DNA of 64,000 nucleotides. Source: Hericium rajendrae (lineage: Eukaryota; Basidiomycota; Agaricomycetes; Russulales; Hericiaceae). Below the pieces are notes generated by a model. The model was not told the DNA's origin and did not search any database. It saw nothing but the letters and a program-made list of their open reading frames with translations. Position numbers and translations under genes: made by a program. The DNA lies in NCBI GenBank assembly GCA_033439255.1, contig CM065884.1, positions 2,108,001 to 2,172,000 of the forward strand. Reading direction: 5' to 3'. This document shows positions 36,424-48,745 of the stretch, piece after piece (position 1 is the stretch's first letter; each line of letters opens with the position of its first letter).

Positions 36424-38459
36424 TTTCTACCTTTTTATCTGTCAAACTCCTGCGGGCGAGCTATGTACTGCGCTAGCTAAATCGCAAAAGCTGTCGTGCA
36501 CTGATGGCACGAGGCAAGAGGACGGAAGGAGCATGGGAAATTAGGAATTCTCTCCCAGTGCGTCGCCGATGCTAAGTCCGGGCCACGCTGTTGCCTCACT
36601 CTACTAGTATTTTGCCTTAGCTATGTAGCCCTCGTAAGAACTTTCCATATCGCTGCGCTCGACTCGAGGTTTTTGCAGCAATCAGCAAGGACCCGAGGAC
36701 ATTCTTTCAGATTTGTTTTTGTAGTAATATTATCGTGGATGTGCCATTGTTGTTGTATGGCGGCCCGTTTGTCGCAAAAATGATTTGTACATACAAACTG
36801 CTCTTTTGTATAAACTTTCAAGTGTTTGTACCATCGCTTACCCACGCCTTCCGGATTAGGAAAGCGACAACATTTTGTATATACACATTTCGTGTCGTCC
36901 TCGTTCATCCAAGTCCCTCTTCCCTTGAGGGCCTCAGTTCCTATATAACGTCTCTCCCTGAGCGTCATTCTGCTCGTCATCGCCCCCCTTCATTCCATTC
37001 TCCATGCTCCTAATTTCCCACCTTGACTGACTAAGCACGGCGCACGAGTTGATGGTGCATTGGTAAGTCTGTCTGACGACGCCACTATCATCCTTCCACA
37101 TACACGGCGTATACTCCCTGTCACCTATACCCTCTGCAACGCACGCGTCTTAATGATCCGCGACTCCTGCAGCCGAGATCCTGTGGCCCAGCCGAGCGTG
37201 AACACGCACACAAGTACAGTGTCTTCCCCAGCACCATTCGAGCGTGGGCAGTGTGCTGAGCAGTGTGGTGGCATTTTTATGCAAAAGCACAGGCTCGAAC
37301 ACGTTGGTCACACGCAGGCCGGGATGAAACAGCACAGCAATCGTGGCGAGGCATGCGGGTGTGGGGCGGGAGGCGCTTGAGCATGCGCGGCACAGGCAGG
37401 AATGGCTTGGGCATGCAGAAGGAGTACACATTGGGGATGCGCGGGTGGGTGAGCATTGCGAGAGGCGCCAGCATGGCGCAAGAGAGTGTGCTCGAGGACG
37501 AGAGGATCAGATTGCGAGGTACCCGTGCGCATCAAATGCGGAGATGGCTTCGGCCCCAATGGGATGCGGCGCGCCGTACTCGACCATTGAAGATGACCGC
37601 AGTGAGCTGGGGCCAGGGGAGATTCCACATTGGAGGCATTGCGGAGGTGACGGAACTGGTGCGCAGATGAATGCATACTTAGGTGAGCACGGAGTTGTGG
37701 TGTGCGGCAGGGCAGCAGGGATTGATTGTGAGCGCCTTATAATAAGCAGCAGGTGTGTCGCAGGTGTGCGGGGACACCAACGATGCTGCACCAGGGTGGC
37801 GTGGCAGAGGCAGCGGGGAACGCGACACAGGCGGGGTGGCATGGCGGTACATCTCTCGTCTATCCTCGCATGCCCAACTCCCCCACCAAAACAGCGCGCG
37901 AAGGTCTTGGAGCGGTGCGAGTGAGACCAAGACGGGTAGTGCGGGAGCACGTGGAGCAGTCTGACAAGAGCGCAGACCCGTTGTGGAATGGGCGGTGCAG
38001 CACAAGAACAATGAGGGAGGCCCCTCGACGGGAACGCCTATGCGGCCCTTGTGCAGCTCGCTGCTCCGAACTTCTCCGGCTCGAGCGCGGACACAGGCAG
38101 TAACGACGATGTCAACATCAAGAGATGACAATGACAACGGCCCAACGACAGAGCAGGAGCTATGCTCCACAAGAACTCGACGAAGGTACAGTCGACTGGT
38201 TTTCATAAATTCTTCTTCACTCGCTGACTGCTTCCCCGGTTCAGGCTCGATGCACTCTCTGAATGATTGCAGCTCGCCAAGGACAAAGCCGCCTGCACCA
38301 CGTCTGACCTCACCATGATGGCGGAAGAGTACATGCAGTACCGTCACACGATGCCCATGGAGTTCGCCGCACTGTAGTCAACGCACGATGTGTCTGTACA
38401 GACCAATGCGTGGATGCAGCGCAGGCTCAAGGCGCTGCAGTCCGCGCACAGCTCCCAGG
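36424..38459. other. Gene-poor transition with decayed sequence
   Basis: Overlapping short open frames occur on both strands, none long or recognisable. GC content is still moderate. The right part may include further remnants of the protease fragment that follows. Confidence 0.4.
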
Positions 38460-39270
38460 CGAGCTTGCGTGCACTGCGCGACAAGATCGAGACATTCGTC
38501 GACTTCCCCGTGCAAGGCCTGGATCTGACGGACATGGCACAGGAGCGTTCATCGCGAAGGCGCTGCAGGAGCAGGGTGTGGACATGTCGACGATGGGCTT
38601 GGGTGATCTTGATGAGCCGCTGGTGTAATATCTGTACTCTATGCGGTCAATGAGCATCTCGGCGGGCTGGGCAGTGGCCATTATCGCGCATATGCGTACA
38701 ACCACATTACCGACCAGTGGTATCACTTCGATGATTCGTTCGTGATGCCCGCGCGACCGGAGGCTGCGGTGGTACGTTCTACAAGACACCCTTTTACCCC
38801 TGGCTAATATCATGTTTGCAGAATGCCAGCGCATACTTGTTGTTCTACAAACAGCGCTCCAGCAAACCGCTCGGCGGAACGACATATGCGAAGATCCAAG
38901 CAGCGAGTTCGCAGTCCGTCGACGACGACGCAACTGAGACGCCGGTCTCCATCAACATCAGCAGCCAGATACCTACCCCATTTGAAGACCCGCGACCGTC
39001 AAATCCATCGCAGCTCGCTAGAGGATCTCACGTCCATCATCTCGTACGACAAGCTGGGCAACTGGGCGATGCCGCCGTCCGAGTCCACCTCGCAATCGTC
39101 GTCTCTGCCGCCGCTCGATGACCAGCTCCCGTCGTACATAAGTCGACTTGTTTTAGATGGTGTCCCAGCACCTCGACTTTCTGGAGCCATCGTGGAAGGC
39201 GTCGCCCATGTCCTCGAATGACGTCGAGCTGGACTCGGACGACGAGGGCCATGTGGCGCGCACCATGCAG
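38460..39270 (+). pseudogene. Fragment of a ubiquitin-specific protease (USP/Ubp12-like)
   Basis: A diagnostic USP C-terminal block is present. It begins RALRDKIETFVDFPVQGLDL, continues FIAKALQEQGVDMSTMGL, and reaches the catalytic histidine box LGGLGSGHYRAYAYN (about 38663-38705) with ITDQWYHFDDSFV. An intron follows, then NASAYLLFYKQRSSKPLGG. A later stretch reads SWKASPMSSNDVELDSDDE, as in the tails of basidiomycete Ubp12 relatives. Stops and frame changes lie between these blocks, and no catalytic Cys box or N-terminal domains were found upstream, so this is a truncated copy. Base errors of the kind seen elsewhere in the window could explain some breaks but not the missing N-terminus. Confidence 0.65.
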
Positions 39271-40589
39271 TGGGGGAACAGCAACGGGCTTGGGATGACG
39301 GAGGTCAAGCCGTTGGATGCCGCGGGGTGGTGGAGGTCGAGCCAGTTCACAGAGAATGCCCGCGAGGAGGACTACGATGCTGCAATCGCGCGGCAGCAGC
39401 TCGCACAAGCCCTTGCACGTGTACAAGATCTTACCGGTCTTACGGGAGACAGCGTACATACGTACTGGAGCTGCCAGGCTGCGCAGACTCAGGTGAATGA
39501 TGGAGGAGCGTAAGGCGCAGGCGAAGGACATCGTCGATGGGATTGACAAGGAGTGGGCAGGGATTGGCGCAGAGGTGTAGTGACGCGTCGACGAAATGGA
39601 GCAGATCTTAGAGAATATCAATGAGTATCAACTGGGTGAGTATGTGATTCCTTCTTCTGTCCGGGTTAGGCCACAGACCCCGGCCCGCAGTGACTATCAT
39701 GACCCGGTCACAGCAGATATGATGATCATAGTGCTCAGCCCCTACGTGACCATGGCGAGCAAGGTGCAGAAGGGCAGTAAGACGTTTGTGGAGGTCTATT
39801 TGGAGCTCATCCAGCCCAAGGACGCCTACAGGCAGAAGACTGCTGACGCCAACCATATGGACTGGAGGCTCCAGGGGGTTTTTCCCCCTCGACATTCTCT
39901 GGCCCACCCACCATCACATCCTCATCCCTCCGTGCCAACTCGACATCGAGTGGATCCACGCATCCTCCGAAGCTCGTCACCCCCTGCCTCTCTGCCTCAG
40001 CAGCCACCACTATGACCGCCACCGCGGAGAATTCAAAACTCGATGGCCTCGTGCCAAGAAGGCCGCCGTGCCGATCAACTTTGCAGAGGCAGAGCACAAG
40101 GCGGAGGAGGAGGCTGAGCAGATCAAGCAGCTGGGGTTTTTACGACATGGAGCGCGAGGAGGGCGCGAAGGTGCTCGAGCTCAAGTCGAAGGTCAAGATC
40201 AAGCTGGTCAACGTCAGTATCGTTGCAAAGGTCACACCCAGGCCAAATGGCAACAACCAGGACATGGAGGCATCTGGTGATGGGTATGAAGCAGCTCGGG
40301 TTTAGCAGCATACCAGCAGCATACCGTCTGCCGGCACTGCCTTTACATCCTCCATGTCAAGGTAAGCCCTCCTTGTCTACCCTCCCAAGCATGATAACCG
40401 ATTACATTTCTGCAGCTTCTCCATGCCCATCGCCGACGATGCATCGAGGACTGTGTGACCGTGTCCATGTCCTTTGAGCGTGGGCAGTACAGTAGTACAA
40501 CCCCGTTGCAGCGAATGAGATGGCCTCGCACAATTGCACGACATCCATCTCGTCGAAACAGTACTTTAGGCGTGAGGAGAAGATCGTCA
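39271..40589. other. Unassigned coding-like fragments
   Basis: Contains open stretches such as MEQILENINEYQLGEYVIP (from 39596, 139 codons) and, near 40060-40300, AEAEHKAEEEAEQIKQLGF. They look protein-like, but I cannot place them in a family or join them into one gene. Probably remnants of host genes. Confidence 0.35.
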
Positions 40590-40655
40590 TGGCCAACTCA
40601 TTGGGATGATTTGGAGTCCCTCGCCTACGCTCTGATGTACTTCCTCCGTGGAACT
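40590..40655 (+). pseudogene. Casein-kinase-I-like fragment
   Basis: The 22 codons include DDLESLAYALMYFLRGT, the alphaF segment of casein kinase I (typically RRDDLESL-YVL-YFLRGSLPW). The usual LPWQG continuation is absent and no other kinase motifs are found nearby, so it is a scrap of a kinase gene. Confidence 0.55.
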
Positions 40656-41173
40656 CAGAGTTCATTGATATTTAGTGTAGTTTATTTGATAAAAGTGTGC
40701 TTCTCGACGAGAGGTTTGCAATTAAGATAATGAGAACAATGTAATGGACGTGCCTTGGAAGATATTAGCAGATGTGTCCCAGCATGTGTAGGGTTAGGTG
40801 CAGCTGAGTGCTTGGCGCAGCTCAAGCACCTCTTCAAAAACTTGCTGCAAAGAGCTCATATCTTGTGCGCAACGTTAGATTTCTGGTATAAGGGTCCTCC
40901 ATATGTTGTTCTAATCGAATATGTCATTGGTTTTTCTTAGACAATTTCCGCAGTACCCGATTTCGGGGAGGTTGTTTGGCTACGGTGCGGGCGCTATGCT
41001 TATGTAATCCATGTTCGATCGTGTCGCGTCGCATCGCATCGTGTCTACTTGAACATTATTCTGTCTGTTCTCTGAGCCCAGGAGCTCATATTTATTTCCC
41101 TTGAGACCTCAATTACCCTTCATCTACTCCACTTTATCTACTCTACTACCTCATCTCCTCGTTATTTATCGAT
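40656..41173. other. Interval before the orphan gene
   Basis: No gene is seen. The pyrimidine-rich stretch 41100-41173 is probably the leader of the gene that follows. Confidence 0.45.
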
Positions 41174-43478
41174 ATGCCTGAATACACCGAAATCTGGGCA
41201 AGTTATCTCACCCTTCTCTGCTGGTTTGACTCCCTTGGTACCAGCGGCCGACAACAGCTCTCTCTACAAGAAATCTGGACCGATGCAACTGGCACCGAGC
41301 AACATAGAGTCAAGAATAGTGATGGAAAGAAAGGCTTAGTGTATCGCTTGGATTCAGCATCGACTGTGAAGTGTGGTAACAACGGTGCTCAGAAGCCTAT
41401 CTGGCCCCCAGGTTGCACTTCTCTCTCAGGCTTTAGGCTGCAGGGAGTCAAGTTCGAACCACGTAGCTTGAAGCTGAATCTTGGTCAAAAGTGGCTACAG
41501 GTATGAGAGCCTCAATCCTGAGGATTTTTTATGTACTAAAGCCCGGGCAATCATGATATAGGTACAGCTGCATACCCATACCATCTGTTAGGTTTACACC
41601 TGTGCACAATGGCATGGCTCCATCTGCAAGGTCCCTTCGAAGGTGCGCTGTTGACAGCCATGGTGATTTACCGGGCTAATTATTAGTAGGAGCGTGGATT
41701 TTGTGTGGCGATGGCACTCGATTTTGGGCAGTATGTCGTCGGATTCGTTACATTAGACAACCTTTTCACTGTATGTCACTGTTGATCTTATTATAGAGAG
41801 GATTTTATGTGCTAAACGTCTTCTTTCAGCCACATTGGGCAGACAAAGAAGATGACCTTCCTGTACAACATGTTGATGTTTGCGAAGACTTCGAAGCATT
41901 TGTCAAAGGCATTGCTGAGTGGATTCTCCAGCGTTGTCGCTGCAACCGCACAAAGTTAGCAGTGAATGTAATCCAAGACGATGGCCGCTTGGTGTGGGGA
42001 GGAGTAGGTGTATACACAATTCTTGAGTTGTTTTTTCTCGCAGGCAGGTCTATTCTGTCTCTCTCTATATTTGCTTGTACATCTAACATATTTGATCAAT
42101 CTACAGGGCTATCGGTTCATCTTACGGAGGGCAAGATCTTTGACTGCCCGTCTCGAGTTGCAAGACTTTGCGAGGCATTTTGGACGTTCGCAAATAGAAC
42201 ACGCACTGAGTTGAGGCACGTACATATGCTGTGTTCATCTGTGATTTATTGCTAATCAGTCAGGACCATGGTTAGAGCTTTCCTTCAGCCATTCTGGCAA
42301 GGCCATGTCCTTGCTGCCACAAAGCAACAGCGTCTGCGGTATGCAAGGCGGTTGTATGTACATGGCAAGGAGCAAGTCCTGGTCTCAGCACGAATGCACA
42401 AGCTGCAACAGCAATATCAGGTGAGAGAAATTTCCGTACATCGACGTTCTGCGTTCATTTACATTATTTCCAACTGTCCGATCTAGGAAACCCTTCGTAC
42501 ATGGGGAGCTAAAGATCAGTCATTTATCCGAAATGCAACAGCTGGTCTATACGACATGTTTGAGCCCACCCTCATCAAATCTGCACTAGACAAAACATAC
42601 AACCTTCGACATCTTGTCTTTGGAGGTGAGAAAAGCAATTTCGATGACCCACTGAGTGAAGCATTCAAGTCCATCAGTATGTAGTTACTCATATTGATAT
42701 ATTGACTAGCAGTGCTGTTGACTGACATTGATATAGACATCCATCCAGACACATCATCAACAAATCTCTGTATTGATGTGTACACCCCCCTATTTCTATC
42801 GTCTAGCTCAGAGCTGCAAGCAAAGCAAATCTCTGTTCGACTATTTGATGGTGCAAAGCAGAAGTCACTATGGTCTATTGCACCGATGTTTCCTTCCAAT
42901 GCTGTGCATGGTATGACTCTCATGTGTGTATGTCTTATTTTGTTATGAGTAATATATGACTCAAATGTACTCTTCAGCAAGTTGCATTCACGTGTGTCCA
43001 TCAATCCAGACCTTGTTGAAAAGTCAGGAGCAGAGCTTATCAGAGAGACTTTTCAATACACGGTCACAGAGACAAGGCTTGCTGCCATCGGTCCTCTGGA
43101 GTATTGTGGTATTGTACGGGTGATTACACCTCAAGGTCTGAGGAATGGCAAGGAGCCCATTGTGAGTAATTGGTGTCTCTATTATGCCCTATGCTTATGC
43201 TTATATATTACTAGCTTTCGATATGCCGCAATGATCCAGCTCTTCCTTCTTCCTACCGACATCGAGAAAATGCAGGAATCAAGCATATTGAACAAGCTGG
43301 ATATGGTCGCCTCAAGAATCGGGGGAATGGTAAAGTTGGAACAAAGCGCAAACACACAAAAAGTATCATGAAGCCTGGAGGATGGCAAGCAAAGAAGGCG
43401 AAAACAACAATAGCAAGTACAGAGCAGTCTGCATCTGTCTCCACATCTCAGCAGCCTCTAGCCATCTCACAGCCCTGA
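41174..43478 (+). CDS. Unrecognised 10-exon gene, 573-residue protein
   Basis: Ten exons join in phase through nine short GT-AG introns: 41174-41500, 41592-41642, 41690-41770, 41830-42003, 42107-42209, 42260-42420, 42487-42676, 42737-42923, 42978-43161, 43215-43478. Together they make 574 codons including stop. The start is MPEYTEIWASYLTLL. Noted segments are YTCAQWHGSICKVPSKERG, FCVAMALDFGQYVVGFVTLD, EWILQRCRCNRTKLAVNVIQ, MVRAFLQPFWQGHVLAATKQ and YCGIVRVITPQGLRNGKEPI. The tail is basic (GTKRKHTK, WQAKKAK) and probably a nuclear localisation signal. I see no signal peptide, membrane helix, transposase, integrase or reverse-transcriptase motif. It stands alone at the edge of repeat-rich DNA. 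It may be a lineage-specific gene or a protein tied to a mobile element; I cannot assign a function. Confidence 0.7.
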
Positions 43479-44171
43479 GAAGCATGCAGTCAAACCAAAG
43501 TGGACTCGTATGTCAGCAGATAAGAGGTTGACAATGCAGACAAGACTTTAGATAATATACTGTACATACTTTGACTATGATTCATAAACTTGTCTTTTTC
43601 ACAGTAAGATTGATCCAAAATGAAGCCAGAAGCTTTCAGAGTTTCGATAACAAGGCATAGCAGAGCTCCACTGGTTTTGGTGCATAAGAAGCAATGATGT
43701 GATTCAATTTGATAGTTAAAATTTATGATCATTCACATCTGGCAACAAATACTACAGATAGGAGTTGGTACATAAGCAGTCCTCAACTCCAGGTAAGGCA
43801 CTATGAGCATGCATGCAATCACACTATATCAGATCAGAAGCATGAAGAGAAACAGGAGATAACAAAACACATATAATGTTGTTTCTTGTAGTGTAGCCTA
43901 TCATAATCATTCTTCACAATCACTATTCAGAAAGAGGATCTTTGCATTAAATGTAGCCAAGTGTGCAAGTGAAATATAGTGCAGCATGGGGCATGGAGCA
44001 TGATATAATGCTCTGACTGCTTAGCTTTTGACTCTCAATAACATGCAGATATGAGTGCATGTACTTCAGCATCTCATTCAGGTTGAGCTAGGAACATAGA
44101 TGAACATGATGCTGTTGCACAGGCTTACTGTGTACTTTGCATTTGGCTAATATTTATTTATCACATTTTAT
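43479..44171. other. AT-rich non-coding interval
   Basis: Nothing recognisable. It marks the start of the repeat-dominated region. Confidence 0.5.
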
Positions 44172-44480
44172 CATAGTTGACCAATGTCTCACAGTATTTA
44201 ACTGCAGCATTCTACTATGGTTAACCAACATCTCATAGTATTTAACTGTTATATTCTATTATATTTGTCCAACATCTCATAATATTTACCTGTTCTATGT
44301 TGTTAAAGTTGACCAATATCTTATAGTATTTAATTGCAGTATATCAGAATGATTGGCCAACATCTGATATTCTTACCATTTTACTTTTGTCAGCCAACAT
44401 CTTCTATTTTTCTTCTATTAGGCCTTGATTTGATATAGTTTACTATCCTATTTTGGTTGGCTAACATATACATCTGTTTT
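44172..44480. repeat. 44-bp tandem repeat, about six copies
   Basis: The motif CCAACATCTCATAGTATTTA and its variants begin at 44181, 44225, 44269, 44313 and 44357, exactly 44 bases apart, with a shorter, more diverged unit at about 44394. Copies differ at many bases, so the array is old. Confidence 0.85.
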
Positions 44481-44489
44481 GCATTATTA

Positions 44490-44815
44490 TCTTACAGCAT
44501 TTCCTGATATCTTACAATAAATTAGCATATTTTGCAGTACTTCTAGATATTCTGCAGCATTTTTCAATATTTTACTCATATCTGCAAATTTTGTAGCATT
44601 TTCAAACATCCTGTGACATTCTTGAATATTTTTTTAGCATTTTCTGAAATTTCATTACATATCAGCATATTTTGCAGCATACTGACATATCCTGCAGCAT
44701 TTCTGAATATCTTGCAACATTTTCCAATATCCTGCAGTATATTTGTATATTCTGTAGCATTTCTGAATGTTCTGTAGCATTTTCTGATATCCTACAGCAT
44801 ATTGATATATTGTGA
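44490..44815. repeat. 20-bp-period tandem array, left copy
   Basis: Degenerate 20-base units of the type GCAGCATTTCTGAATATCTT recur, clearest from 44690 to 44810. The same unit appears in reverse orientation at 45955-46315. Confidence 0.8.
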
Positions 44816-44904
44816 CAGGACAATAAAGGAAGGACCAAGTGGGCTGCAGAGTCATATCAACTACAAAAGGAAAGTCTTTGTTAAGCAGTTCAGGAGTTAC
44901 TGAA

Positions 44905-45192
44905 GTTGTCAAGACTCAGTCGTAGACAGTAGAGAATCACACAAGTCATCAGCAATGATAGGAGTAAGAGAGCAGAGAGCAACTAGCAGTGCAGTGACCT
45001 GTATTGGAGGTACAGTACAGTACAGATGAAATAGACAATCTAGAGAAATAAGCAAGCAACAGGGAGCCTATAAGTACTGGAGCGACAATGAAAAAAGAAC
45101 AATGAACATGACAATGGGTCAAACAATAGAGTGAGAACAATGGTAACTGAATGAAGAACAATAGAAGGGAGAACAATAGGATGTCTCAAAGG
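44905..45192. repeat. Left arm of large imperfect inverted repeat
   Basis: About 290 bases that reappear as reverse complement at 45671-45958; for example AAGACTCAGTC, CAGAGAGCAAC, GACCTGTATT, GCCTATAAGTACT and ACAATAGGATGTC all match in order. About 480 bases separate the arms. Confidence 0.8.
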
Positions 45193-45670
45193 AGAACAAG
45201 GACATGGGTGAAGGATAGCTCCAGGTTATGTGAAGAAGTGAATATGTGATGAGACAGCTGGAGCACATGACTGATGTGATGCCTTGATGGCAAAGAAGAA
45301 GGTAGAGAGAAATGGAGCAATCTGTAACATATTGATAACATGTTGGTAATTTTATTGGATGTCAAGTATGGTGATTGTAAAAAGAAGTTGAATAAGATAA
45401 AGATGCATATGTTAAAAATCAGATCATCTTTACTTAGCTCATTACATATACTATATATGTTTATCAGATTATCTTTCCTCCACGAGTAGTCCAGCACATC
45501 CAGATGGAGTGATCCATGTATTATGCTGTTATATACAAACTCTTTGTTTCAATTCACTTTATATGAAACCACAGATCTGTTGTATCCTATATGTGAGCAA
45601 GGCCTTTCTGTGCCAATCTATCTTCCTAAGACTATTTAGTCTCAGATGGACCTTTGATAATCCTTATTTT

Positions 45671-45958
45671 TCTTTGTGACATCCTATTGTTCTCTTTCTT
45701 ATTATTTTCCATTTAGCCACCATTATTCTCACTTTATTGTTCGACCCATTATGGTCTCCATTATTTTTTTCTCATTGTTATCTTAGTACTTATAGGCTCG
45801 CTGTTACTTAATTACTTATTTTCTTATGTCTATTTTGTCTATACTATACTGTAACTCTAATACAGGTCATTGCATTGCTTGTTGCTCTCTGTTCTTTCAC
45901 TCCCACCATCATTGGTAACTTAGATGGTTCTTTGCTGTTTGTGACTGAGTCTTAACAC
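45671..45958. repeat. Right arm of large imperfect inverted repeat
   Basis: Reverse-complement partner of 44905-45192, with substitutions and small gaps. It passes directly into the right 20-bp array, whereas the left arm has about 90 extra bases before its array. Confidence 0.8.
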
Positions 45959-46315
45959 TGCAGGATATTAAAAAATGCTGTAGAATATTCAGAAATACCA
46001 CAGAATGTACAGATATGTTACAGAATATTGAAGAATGCTACAAGATATTCAAAACTATCATAAGATATTCAAAATGCTGCAGAATGTCCAGAAATGTCAC
46101 CAGATATGCTGGTATGCTGCAGAATATCTGAAAATGCTGCAAGATATACTAGCATGCTACAAAATACTGAAAAATATGATAAAATATTTGAAAATACCAC
46201 AGAATATTCAAAATGTGATAAAATATGCAGGTATGCTGTAAATGCTGCAGAATATCTAAAAATGCTACAGAATGTCTAAAAATGCAACAAAATATGCAAA
46301 AATAGGTATGAGTAT
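45955..46315. repeat. 20-bp-period tandem array, right copy
   Basis: Units such as ATGCTGCAGAATATCTGAAA repeat every 20 bases, in reverse orientation to the left array. Confidence 0.8.
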
Positions 46316-47395
46316 GGACACATATATCAGCACAAGTACAAGCATAGGCAATACACTGTAAGTACAGGTAGGATGAGTACATAGAGTGCAACAAACACAA
46401 AAGTGAACACAATGAGCACAAAAGTGAGCATAATGAGCACTGATATGGACACAACGAGCCTGATGTGGACACAACGAGCATGATGAGCACAGGTGTGACT
46501 AACATTGGTGAGGTTACAATGAACAGCATAGACAGAAATAGATATAGATATAAGTAAGTTGGACAGAAAAGTACCTTTGTATAGTATTGTAGCAACAAGC
46601 AGGAGCTAGATACAAGCACAATTCTGCAGTAATGAAGCATGCAAGACAAGATATAAGTATACATTTTTTGTGTACATTTGCATATGAGTAGATCAGATTG
46701 TTATCATCATCAGAATATTAAATTGCAATCATAGTACATATTGAGAATTGCAGCATGGGCAGTAAAAGCTTAGGAACAGTCAATGCATCATGCAACCATG
46801 CACAACATGGGTCAGAGCTAGTAGTTGTGAAAGGGAACTGAGTAAGCTATGGATGACATCCTAGCTTATAAGGTAGCTTATAAGGTCAATATGAGCATGA
46901 CACATGCAGCAAGTGTGAGATGCTGTCAGATATATTTAGTAGTTGTAACAGACCTACTGGTGACTTGTAATAGTACAAATAGTAGGCTTGAATATGATTT
47001 CTAGTTTTGAAAGGACTAGGTCTTCAAAGCAGTATACTGTCTAATATAGTAACAATGTCTGATTGCAGTATAAGAAAATTTGACATGCAGTCAAGGTCAG
47101 AAAATAGCTTTTACTAAGTTATGTTTAGTCATTCAATTTCACATCTACACATAAATTCAATGACTGATACTATGATATATCCAAAGAGTATCAATGAGTA
47201 GACTAATGACTTGTGTTATTGTAAGCTTGGAGTGAATGGGCAAGAAAGAAGCTGTTGAGGAATACATGGTTAACAAAGCACTATAGTTGCTACAAATATT
47301 GCTTGAGGAAAGAGGCTAATCCAAACTATCTCACATCTTGTCCTTGATCATTATCTAACTACCAAGTGAACAAGAACTAGGTGATGTCCATAAGG
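46316..47395. other. AT-rich non-coding interval
   Basis: No gene or clear repeat is seen apart from a short run of ACAATGAGCAC-like units near 46400-46500. Confidence 0.45.
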
Positions 47396-47890
47396 TTGTG
47401 CTTAGTGAATAGTATGGGTATGGGTAACCCACAGTGGGTCATGGGTTTTTCTATATTGAGAATGATTAGCTCAAAGTATATTATCAAGATGCAAACCATA
47501 CTATATACTAAATCAAGCAACAATCAGACTAATGTATTAAGGGTGGCTAACATGGCAGATGCTCTAAAAGGTAATAAAATAGATAATAAAGAGTCTGAGA
47601 TGAAAAAGAGATACAATATAATGGAACTTTTTTGACTTTTTTGACTGATCAGTGTTAACTGCTACAATGTTATTGATGTGTGTCTGCTCATATTGAGATA
47701 TTTATGGCATAACAAGACTATAGTCTTTCAATACATGTTACAATCCTTGAGTAACTCATAAACCCACAGCTACCCATGAACCCATATTCTACCCATACCC
47801 AACCCATAGAAAACCCATACCCACAGCATGGGTGTGAGTTTTGATGGGTATGGGTATGGGTTAGCTCAAAAGTACCCAAGGGTTATCCAT
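47396..47890. repeat. Clusters of ACCCAT/ATGGGT hexamers
   Basis: TGGGTATGGGTAACCCACAG occurs near 47415. Many ACCCAT hexamers follow at 47758-47825, then ATGGGTATGGGTATGGGTTA near 47847. The two orientations are mixed. It is not the TTAGGG telomere unit. Confidence 0.5.
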
Positions 47891-47999
47891 GCCATTCACT
47901 AGTTGTGCTATGTGCACTGTCAGAGATGGATTATATAAGCAGAGCATCTGCACTGATAGCCCAATAAACAGCCTTAAAATTGGGCACTGCAGAAATTGT

Positions 48000-48180
48000 A
48001 GGGACCGACACGAGTCAGGATCACCTATGGATCAACACAGGTATACCTGCAAAATTGACCTGCAGGTATCTGACTCACAGATCCAAATCACCTGGTGGCT
48101 GAAACCTGTATGGATCCAGGTCAAGGCCTTACTGAAATTCATTGACCCACGAGTGATCCACAGGTGATCTGCCACCTAGA
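48000..48180. repeat. Dispersed repeat, copy A
   Basis: Shares ACCTGCAGGT-type palindromes and the segment TGGTGGCTGAAAC ... GGATCCAGGTCA with copy B near 57775-57945 in the same orientation. No coding content. Confidence 0.6.
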
Positions 48181-48745
48181 CATTTGTTTTTGATCAAGAC
48201 ATAACTTATATGTATTGCAAGATTTGTGACTAATGTACAAATGTTGTGTTCACTAAATAACTACACACTGCACTTACTGCCTGTGTTGCCTTAAGCAAGA
48301 GCAGCTTGTTGGTTGAAACTGCATGGTCGTGAAAAGTAATGGTCAGTGCACATGTGCACAACTCCATTACAACGATGAACAAACAGCAGTCGAGTCTCAT
48401 TGTAATAACGAGGCTTGACAGCTTGTTGTGGCTTTTCTTCTGTGCACTATGCCAGCATGGGTGAGATGACTAACTCTTGCAAGGGTCGTGCAGTTGATTT
48501 GTTGATGGGTGCAATAATGAACTGCCAGGGATCATTGTCAACACAGGTGAGTAGGACGAGCACGGACAGCAATAATAGGTAGGTGTCAGGTTGGAGAATG
48601 GTGATATGTCAAAGGATGATAATAAATAAGTCTCGCAAGATCAGTATAGTTACAATGAAACTAGAAGGTTGAAGACTTACCTTAAAGCCTGACTCAATGT
48701 CCTTAGCAGGTTGTACGACATCCCAGAGTGCGAGGGCGTACAAAG
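48181..48745. other. Non-coding interval
   Basis: No gene is seen. Confidence 0.45.

Noticed and set aside
37200-37270. GQCAEQCGG peptide resembling a cellulose-binding module
   Set aside because: The spacing and the remaining cysteines and aromatics of CBM1 are absent.
41190-41250. GC-AG intron (GCAAGT donor) in exon 1 of the orphan gene
   Set aside because: Splicing it shifts the frame and creates an early stop; the unspliced reading is open and in phase with later exons.
47396-47890. Possible interstitial telomere repeats
   Set aside because: The unit is ACCCAT, not the TTAGGG used by most basidiomycetes, and the copies are scattered in both orientations.
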